From the NCBI RefSeq assembly GCF_006385175.1, contig NZ_VFIY01000004.1:558001-622000 (forward strand): a DNA stretch of 64,000 nt. The letters run 5' to 3'. Below, piece by piece: positions 58,505-64,000 of the stretch. Numbering within the stretch: position 1 is the stretch's first letter; each line of letters opens with the position of its first letter. The position numbers were made by a program, and so were the translations under genes. The notes beneath the pieces were generated by a model that was not told the DNA's origin, did not search any database, and saw only the letters and a list, made by a program, of their open reading frames with translations. This DNA is from Emcibacter nanhaiensis. GTDB lineage: Bacteria > Pseudomonadota > Alphaproteobacteria > Sphingomonadales > Emcibacteraceae.

Positions 58505-59775
58505 GACTTTTTAATCACTTCCTGGCCGCGCATATAGGGCCTGAGAACCGGAGGAACAACAACGGAGCCGTCCGCCTGCTGATAATTTTCAAGCACCGCT
58601 ACCAGAGTTCGCCCGACGGCCAGTCCGGAGCCGTTCAGGGTATGGACAAAGCGGGTTTTCTTCTCGCCCTTCGGCCGGCAGCGGGTATTCATACGCCGGG
58701 CCTGGAAATCGCCGGTATTGGAACAGCTTGAAATCTCGCGGTAGGTATCCTGGCCGGGCAGCCACACTTCCAGGTCATAGGTTTTGCGCGCGGCAAATCC
58801 CATATCCCCGGTGCACAGGGTCAGCACCCGGTACGGCAGTTTCAGCCGCTTCAAGACTTCCTCGGCGATGGAGGTCATGCGCTCCAGTTCGTCCCAGGAC
58901 TGCTCAGGCGTCGTGACACTGACCATTTCCACTTTCTGGAACTGGTGCAGGCGGATCATGCCGCGGGTATCCTTGCCGGCGGACCCGGCTTCGGACCGGA
59001 AACAGGGGGTGAGCGCCGTAAAGCGCAGCGGCAGGCTCTCTTCCTCGACAATATCTTCCCGCACCATGTTGGTCAGCGGGATTTCACTGGTGGAAATCAA
59101 ATAATGACCGGTATCGGTCTTGAACATGTCTTCCTCGAACTTGGGAAGCTGACTGGTGCCGAAAAGCGCCTGGTCCCGCACCAGCGCCGGCGGGGAGACT
59201 TCTTCATAGCCGAATTCGCCGGTATGCATGTCGAGCATGAAGGCCGCAAGGGCCCGTTCCAGACGCGCCAGATCGCCGCGCAGGACAACAAAGCGGGAGC
59301 CGGACATGCGGGCTGCCCTCTCGAAGTCCATTTGTCCCAGCTCTTCACCTATTTCAAAATGCTGCTTCGGCTCGAAATCAAAGGACGGCAGGTCGCCCCA
59401 CTTGCGCACCTCAAGGTTATCTTCTTCACCGTCGCCCAGCGGCACATCATCGGCCGGAATATTGTCCAGCCGCAACAGCCGACCGTTAAGCTCTTCCTCA
59501 AGGTCGCGAATTTCCTCTTCCAGCGCCGGCATCTGCTGTTTCAGTTCGGCCACTTCCCTGATCAGGTCATCCGCATCCTCGCCCTTCGACTTTGCCATAC
59601 CGATGGCCTTGGAAGCTTCATTCCTGCGGCTTTGCGCTTCCTGCAGTTCTGTCTGCTTGGCGCGCCACTTTTCGTCCAGTGCCAGCAGTTCCGCAGACTG
59701 GGGCTCGATCCCTCTTTTCTTCCAACCCTTATCAAATGCCTCCGGATTTTCCCGGATTGCCTTGATATCAAACAT
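58501..59775 (-). CDS. serS: Seryl-tRNA synthetase
   Basis: 424 residues, normal length. Starts '[18 protein letters not shown]' with the long coiled-coil arm (about 25-105) that grips the tRNA-Ser variable arm, then the class II core: '[21 protein letters not shown]' (motif 2, split at the end) and '[19 protein letters not shown]' (motif 3). It overlaps tatC by 8 bp and surE by 4 bp in one long operon. Confidence 0.98.
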   Translation of the reverse strand: MFDIKAIRENPEAFDKGWKKRGIEPQSAELLALDEKWRAKQTELQEAQSRRNEASKAIGMAKSKGEDADDLIREVAELKQQMPALEEEIRDLEEELNGRLLRLDNIPADDVPLGDGEEDNLEVRKWGDLPSFDFEPKQHFEIGEELGQMDFERAARMSGSRFVVLRGDLARLERALAAFMLDMHTGEFGYEEVSPPALVRDQALFGTSQLPKFEEDMFKTDTGHYLISTSEIPLTNMVREDIVEEESLPLRFTALTPCFRSEAGSAGKDTRGMIRLHQFQKVEMVSVTTPEQSWDELERMTSIAEEVLKRLKLPYRVLTLCTGDMGFAARKTYDLEVWLPGQDTYREISSCSNTGDFQARRMNTRCRPKGEKKTRFVHTLNGSGLAVGRTLVAVLENYQQADGSVVVPPVLRPYMRGQEVIKKS

Positions 59776-60595
59776 TCTTCTCTTCCTTGATGGTTAACCT
59801 GATGGCGATAATGGACAATTCATACAGAAGCAGAATGGGAACGCCAAGCAGAATCTGGCTGACAAAATCCGGCGGTGTCATGATGGCGGCAAAGGCAAAG
59901 GCGCCGACCACCACATACTTACGGGATTTCGCCAGGCCTTCGGCCGTGACAATGCCGACACGGGCCAGAAGGAGAAGCAGGATCGGCAATTCAAAGGTAA
60001 AGCCAAACGCCAGGATCATCATCATGACCAGCGACCAATATTCCTTCACCGACGGCATCACCGTCACCGACAGCTTGGCCAAGGGGTGTTCCATCGCTGA
60101 CGCAGCGGCACCCGCTGCCTGGGCGGCATGATCGGGGGAAATCTGGAACGACATGAAGAAATTCCAGGCCAGCGGAATAACAACGAAATAGGACAGCGAC
60201 GCCCCCAGCGCAAACAAGACCGGGGTGCCGATCAGGAACGGCAGAAAGGCTTTCTTTTCATTGCGGTAAAGCCCCGGGGCGACAAACTTCCAGACCTGCA
60301 TGGAAATCAGCGGAAAGGTCACGCAGAAGGAGGCAAAAAAGGCGATCTTGAGATAGACAAAAAACTGCTCGTGAATGCCGATGGCAATCATATTGGGATC
60401 CTGGCCATTCTTGTTGGCCACATCCACAAACGGCTGGGCGAGGAAAGTGTAAATATCCTCGACGAAGACATAACAAATGCCGAAGCCGACCAGCAGATAA
60501 ACCACGCACCAGATCAGGCGCTGGCGGAGCTCTATGAGATGATCGATCAGCGGCGCCGCACTGTGATCCATTTCCTGTACCTGTTCCTCGGTCAA
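59768..60595 (-). CDS. tatC: Sec-independent protein translocase TatC
   Basis: 275 residues with six membrane helices. '[20 protein letters not shown]' is the twin-arginine-receptor region, and '[20 protein letters not shown]' is the helix-5/6 signature. It recognises twin-arginine signal peptides of folded proteins. The insert '[15 protein letters not shown]' between helices 3 and 4 is longer than in E. coli. It overlaps tatB by 4 bp. Confidence 0.97.
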   Translation of the reverse strand: MTEEQVQEMDHSAAPLIDHLIELRQRLIWCVVYLLVGFGICYVFVEDIYTFLAQPFVDVANKNGQDPNMIAIGIHEQFFVYLKIAFFASFCVTFPLISMQVWKFVAPGLYRNEKKAFLPFLIGTPVLFALGASLSYFVVIPLAWNFFMSFQISPDHAAQAAGAAASAMEHPLAKLSVTVMPSVKEYWSLVMMMILAFGFTFELPILLLLLARVGIVTAEGLAKSRKYVVVGAFAFAAIMTPPDFVSQILLGVPILLLYELSIIAIRLTIKEEKNV

Positions 60596-60957
60596 GATTC
60601 CTGCCCCTTCACCATGTCACTTTCCGGTTTGGCCGGTTCCTCGTCCCGGGCATTGCCAGAGGACAGCTTTGAAGATTGGGCGACCGCCTTTTCTTCTTCC
60701 TCATCGATGATTTCCGGCTTGTCGTCAATGTCTTCCAGGGGAATGTTGCCCGCTTCGTTCAGCTTGCGGGTTACTTCCTCCAGTTCGACTTCATCGGCAA
60801 TCTGCTTGATCCCGGACTGGAACTCCTGCCCCAACGCCTTGACCTTGCGCACCAACTGGCCGATCGTCCGCAACATTTTGGGCAGGTCCCGCGGCCCCAC
60901 CACAATGATTGCCAGAACGACAATCACAAACATCTCGAACATGCCGATATCGAACAT
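60592..60957 (-). CDS. tatB: Sec-independent protein translocase TatB
   Basis: 121 residues. A short N-terminal membrane helix ('MFDIGMFEMFVIVVLAIIVVGP') with the TatB-type Glu8, 'GPRDLPKMLRTIG' hinge, then an amphipathic helix and a long acidic tail. It forms the receptor complex with TatC. It follows tatA by 17 bp and overlaps tatC. Confidence 0.94.
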   Translation of the reverse strand: MFDIGMFEMFVIVVLAIIVVGPRDLPKMLRTIGQLVRKVKALGQEFQSGIKQIADEVELEEVTRKLNEAGNIPLEDIDDKPEIIDEEEEKAVAQSSKLSSGNARDEEPAKPESDMVKGQES

Positions 60958-60974
60958 TGGGAAATTCCCGGAAA

Positions 60975-61211
60975 TTATTTATTTTCTGTATTTTCCGACG
61001 TTTTTTCGGAGACGACGTCTTCGGACTTCTGGTTGATCACTTTCGGAGGTTCGGGCTTGTTGTTTTCGTCCTCATCATCCTCGGCCATGCCCTTTTTGAA
61101 GCTTTTGATGCCTTTGGCCACATCCCCCATCAGGTCGGAAATGCGTCCCCGACCAAAAAGAAGGATTGCCAGAACGGCAACCAGCAAAATCTGCCAAATA
61201 CTTAATCCCAT
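60975..61211 (-). CDS. tatA: Sec-independent protein translocase TatA
   Basis: 78 residues. '[20 protein letters not shown]' membrane helix, the FGRGRI hinge of TatA, an amphipathic helix ('[19 protein letters not shown]') and an acidic tail. It forms the protein-conducting assembly. It is first in tatABC, behind a 133-bp gap after scpB that may hold a promoter. Confidence 0.95.
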   Translation of the reverse strand: MGLSIWQILLVAVLAILLFGRGRISDLMGDVAKGIKSFKKGMAEDDEDENNKPEPPKVINQKSEDVVSEKTSENTENK

Positions 61212-61344
61212 GCCTATTCTCCTAATGCACCTTTCCCCTGCCCTCTATAGCTAGGGGGTTGATGCTCAAAATCAATAAAAACGTGCCTGAAAGCAACAAA
61301 AAAATGCGGTTCCACAAAAATGTAACCTGTTCTGCCCAAACGGC

Positions 61345-61941
61345 TCAGGAATTGGGCAATTCGGGCTGTTCCTCGGTTGGTTTGGCGTCCTCGAGCAGAT
61401 TCAGCCGCGACGTGTTGACATTGTCCAGGAAGCCTGCCGCTTTCAGTTCGGCAAGCCCCGGCAGGTCCTTGATGGTCTCCAGGCCGAAATGCACCAGGAA
61501 ATGATCCGATGTCCCATAGGTCTGCGGGCGGCCCGGCGTGCGGCGCCGTCCCATCATCCGGACCCAGTTGGCCTCCATCAGGACATCCAGCGTGCCTTTG
61601 CTCATCGACACCCCGCGTATTTCCTCGATATCCGCCCGGGTGACCGGCTGATGATAGGCGATAATGGCCAGAGTCTCGATCGCAGCGCGGGACAAACGGC
61701 GTTCCTCCTCCACTTCCTTGCGCAGCAGGAAGGCCAGGTCCGGCGCTGTCCGGAACATCCATTTGCCGGCGACTTCGACAAGATTGACCCCGCGCTTTTC
61801 ATACTGCTCCTGTAGCTCCGACAGCAGCTCTTCCACATGGGCGCCTTCCGGCAGGCATTCGGCCAGGGCGATGGCCGACAGCGGCTTGTCACTGGCAAAT
61901 AACAGGGCCTCGACAATCCTGATTTGTTCCGGTTTTTCCAT
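61345..61941 (-). CDS. scpB: Segregation and condensation protein B
   Basis: 198 residues. Two winged-helix domains: 'IRIVEALLFASDKPLSAIAL' and 'AAIETLAIIAYHQPVTRADIEEIRGV' (in pieces). ScpB binds as a dimer to ScpA and with SMC makes the condensin that compacts and segregates the chromosome. Its start overlaps the scpA stop by 1 base. Confidence 0.96.
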   Translation of the reverse strand: MEKPEQIRIVEALLFASDKPLSAIALAECLPEGAHVEELLSELQEQYEKRGVNLVEVAGKWMFRTAPDLAFLLRKEVEEERRLSRAAIETLAIIAYHQPVTRADIEEIRGVSMSKGTLDVLMEANWVRMMGRRRTPGRPQTYGTSDHFLVHFGLETIKDLPGLAELKAAGFLDNVNTSRLNLLEDAKPTEEQPELPNS

Positions 61942-62747
61942 TAGTCCTCCCTGTGCCGGCCGCGGATCATCAGCGGGCCGAATGTCTGCTTCTGTACAAT
62001 CTCGGCTTTACCCTGGCGCGCCATCTCCAGCGTGGCGGTGAATAGCGAGGCCTTGGCCGACCGCATCATGTCATTGCTTTTCAAATCCGCCGGCAGGAAG
62101 GCCTCCAGCGACGTCCAGTCCAGCACCTGACCAATCATGTCTCCCAGGCGCTCCAGGGCCTGGTCCAGGGTATAGACCTCGCGCTTATGAATGCGGATAT
62201 CGGATACGGATTTCCTGATTTTATGTTCCGCATAGCCTTTCAGCAATTCGTAGAGGCTGAGTTCATAGGTGGCATTGCGGGTAATATGGACAGCTTCCGG
62301 CGCGCCGCGCACAAAAACATCCCTGCCCAACTGGTCCCGGGACATGAGCTTGGCGGCGGCGTCCCGCATGGCTTCCAGCCGTTGCAGCTGATAGGTCAGC
62401 CTGGCCGCCAGTTCATCGGCGGATAGCTCTTCTTCGCTTTCCTCGATCGGCAGCAACAGGCGGGATTTCAGATAAGCCAGCCAGGCCGCCATCACCAGAT
62501 AGTCGGCGGCAACCTCAAGGCGCAGGCGACGGGCTTCGGCGATAAAAACCAGATATTGCTCGACCAGTTCAAGGATCGAGATCTGCTTCAGGTCCACTTT
62601 CTGGGTGCGGGACAGGGCAAGCAATACATCCAGCGGGCCTTCGAATCCGCGGATGTCAAGGACAAGACGCTCGGCTTCCTCCATGTCGGATACTGCAGCA
62701 GCAGGATCCGCCTGGTCTTCAAAACCGATGTCACCGGTGGTTGCCAT
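61941..62747 (-). CDS. scpA: Segregation and condensation protein A (kleisin)
   Basis: 268 residues. The kleisin N-domain starts 'LDIRGFEGPLDVLLALSRTQ', followed by 'DYLVMAAWLAYLKSRLLLP'. The C-terminal winged helix ends the protein ('TFGPLMIRGRHRED'). It bridges the SMC heads. The first 25 residues are acidic and not conserved. Transcribed with scpB. Confidence 0.96.
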   Translation of the reverse strand: MATTGDIGFEDQADPAAAVSDMEEAERLVLDIRGFEGPLDVLLALSRTQKVDLKQISILELVEQYLVFIAEARRLRLEVAADYLVMAAWLAYLKSRLLLPIEESEEELSADELAARLTYQLQRLEAMRDAAAKLMSRDQLGRDVFVRGAPEAVHITRNATYELSLYELLKGYAEHKIRKSVSDIRIHKREVYTLDQALERLGDMIGQVLDWTSLEAFLPADLKSNDMMRSAKASLFTATLEMARQGKAEIVQKQTFGPLMIRGRHRED

Positions 62748-62753
62748 ATAGCC

Positions 62754-63452
62754 TCATATAAAAATCAACGCCTGGGCCAAACTTGCGATAAATTCAGCCG
62801 GGGGTCTTATAATGGCGAAAAGCAGATTGAAATTCAATCCCAAGCTTGCGGTGATCATAGGCAGCAGGAAAATCAGCCCGAGCAGGATCCACATGCCGTA
62901 GGGCTCAATACGCGCCAGCGGCATCGCCAGGTTGCGCGGCAGCAACCCAACCGCCACCCGCCCGCCATCCAGCGGCGGGATGGGTAGCATGTTGAAGACC
63001 GCCAGAATGGCGTTGATACGCACCAGATTGATCAGGTTGTCACGATACCAGTCGGCCATCATATCCGGCACCACAATATAGAGGTTGAGAAGCAGGCCGC
63101 CCAGCAGCGCCAGCAGAACATTGGCGCCCGGCCCCGCCAGCGCCACCCACACCATATCCGTTTTCGGATTGTTCAGGCGGCTGAAATTAACCGGAACCGG
63201 TTTGGCGTAGCCGAACAGGAACGGCGTTTTTGTCATCAGCAGGATCAACGGCAGTAACACCGTACCGAAGGGATCGATATGGGCTGTCGGGTTAAACGTC
63301 ACCCGGCCCTGCATTTTGGCCGTATCGTCGCCCAGTTTCCAGGCCACCCAGCCATGAGCCGCCTCATGCATGGTAATTGCCAGCAGCAGGGGAATAATCC
63401 ACACGCTGAGCGTGGTCAGGAGCAGAGGCAGGTCGGTCATATAATCGGACAA
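62754..63452 (-). CDS. M50-type site-2 membrane metalloprotease
   Basis: 232 residues. Zinc motif 'ITMHEAAHGWVAWKLG' (HExxH) and the third-ligand motif 'LPIPPLDGGRV', with several membrane helices. This is the short S2P group without a PDZ domain (YwhC-like), whose substrates are unknown. Start is TTG 63452, right after the nagZ stop; ATG 63440 is an alternative. Neither has a good ribosome site, so it may rely on coupling to nagZ. Confidence 0.92.
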   Translation of the reverse strand: MSDYMTDLPLLLTTLSVWIIPLLLAITMHEAAHGWVAWKLGDDTAKMQGRVTFNPTAHIDPFGTVLLPLILLMTKTPFLFGYAKPVPVNFSRLNNPKTDMVWVALAGPGANVLLALLGGLLLNLYIVVPDMMADWYRDNLINLVRINAILAVFNMLPIPPLDGGRVAVGLLPRNLAMPLARIEPYGMWILLGLIFLLPMITASLGLNFNLLFAIIRPPAEFIASLAQALIFI

Positions 63453-64000
63453 TTACTGAACTTTCTTTTCAAGCATGTCGCCGAGCGCCTCGTTCAGCCA
63501 ATTCTGCAGGGATTTTTTGTCGATTTCCCGGGGCATGCGGCGGCGACCAAGGACATCCCGGATCCAGGCTTCATTGGTCGGATTGAAGTCATAAAGAGAT
63601 TTAAGCACATCTTCGCGTTCTTCAAGGGACGCATTGCAATGAAGGACCAGGTCACAGCCGGCACGGAGGGCGCCCTTGGCGTTTTCCGCCGCTGTGCCGC
63701 TGAGTGCCTTCATACTGATGTCGTCGGAAAACAGGACGCCGGTAAATCCGATTTCCTTGCGGATGATCTGCCGTATCAGTTTGGAGGACAGGGTTGCCGG
63801 ATGTTCCGGATCAATGGCGCTGTAGGTCACATGGGCCGTCATGGCGCAGCCCATACCGGACAAGGCCTGGAACGGCACGAAATCCAGGTTACGCAGGTCT
63901 TCCAGTGGCGCCTCCACCACCGGCAGTTCCTCGTGACTGTCCACTTTGGCCCGGCCGTGACCAGGGATATGTTTGATCATCGGCAACACCCCGCCCGAGA
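63453..64000 (-). CDS. nagZ: Beta-N-acetylhexosaminidase (glycoside hydrolase 3), 3' part
   Basis: Only about 182 C-terminal residues are in the window; the frame is open to the edge ('SGGVLPMIKHIPGHGRAK'). The catalytic His-Asp dyad region 'KHIPGHGRAKVDSHEELP', the nucleophile region 'GVLFSDDISMKAL' and 'AGCDLVLHCNAS' fit NagZ. It removes GlcNAc from anhydro-muropeptides in cell-wall recycling. It heads the visible part of the minus-strand run that continues with the protease, scpAB and tat genes. Confidence 0.95.
   Translation of the reverse strand, partial: SGGVLPMIKHIPGHGRAKVDSHEELPVVEAPLEDLRNLDFVPFQALSGMGCAMTAHVTYSAIDPEHPATLSSKLIRQIIRKEIGFTGVLFSDDISMKALSGTAAENAKGALRAGCDLVLHCNASLEEREDVLKSLYDFNPTNEAWIRDVLGRRRMPREIDKKSLQNWLNEALGDMLEKKVQ

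Overview
This is a 64-kb piece of an alphaproteobacterial chromosome, most likely from a free-living aerobic (probably marine) lineage. Four things point there. (1) LexA-type SOS boxes have the alphaproteobacterial form GTTC-N7-GTTC / GAAC-N7-GAAC. (2) CtrA-type boxes TTAA-N7-TTAA are present. (3) Homologues of the mitochondrial complex I factors NDUFA12, NDUFAF3 and NDUFAF6 are encoded. (4) Gene neighbourhoods are typical of the class (ppx-ppk-hda, purMN, NDUFA12-mlaD-DUF2155/aat-accCB-aroQ, gyrA-coaD-queA-tgt, nagZ-scpAB-tatABC-serS-surE-pcm). The order-level affiliation is a guess. The window contains no phage, transposon or CRISPR, and most of it is housekeeping DNA.

Layout. 1-2.4 kb: the end of a surface-polysaccharide-type locus, with a cut ATP-grasp gene and an acyltransferase fused to a low-molecular-weight phosphatase. 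2.7-7.7 kb: RhlE-type helicase, diguanylate cyclase, a small membrane-protein gene under two LexA boxes, chorismate mutase, TPR/SPOR lipoprotein and a 64-residue unknown. 7.7-16.3 kb: aspS, rnd and the run DUF2066-hda-ppk1-ppx. 16.4-23.7 kb: purMN, thiSG, aroQ, accBC, aat, DUF2155, mlaD and an NDUFA12-like gene. 24-32.3 kb: B12-dependent ribonucleotide reductase, EAL phosphodiesterase, S24 repressor, thioesterase, monooxygenase-like membrane protein, 2OG oxygenase and tRNA-Lys. 32.4-38.5 kb: tgt, queA, cyclophilin, coaD, gyrA. 38.7-39.9 kb: an unrecognised two-gene cassette. 40-47.3 kb: ssb and uvrA divergent around a LexA box, a candidate small RNA, and two paralogous soluble chemoreceptors. 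47.4-56 kb: trmFO, NDUFAF6-like, a small membrane pair, NDUFAF3-like, secFD-yajC, DUF815 ATPase, sugar dehydrogenase. 56-64 kb: one long minus-strand run from nagZ (cut by the window end) through scpAB, tatABC, serS, surE and pcm to an NlpD-like gene.

The loci most worth following are: (a) the small membrane protein at 5362-5547, whose promoter is bracketed by two perfect LexA boxes and which looks like an SOS-induced division inhibitor in the style of SidA; (b) the coupled pair at 38730-39895, a divergent M29/NicX-fold protein with conserved metal ligands plus a 73-residue partner; (c) the acyltransferase-phosphatase fusion at 738-2384; (d) a CtrA box followed by a structured, terminator-ended stretch at 43578-43720; (e) a 46-residue membrane peptide plus PuuD-like protein inserted between genes that usually sit together in this class. 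Start codons were adjusted by eye where a Shine-Dalgarno sequence, signal peptide or family length favoured an internal start. No database search was run.
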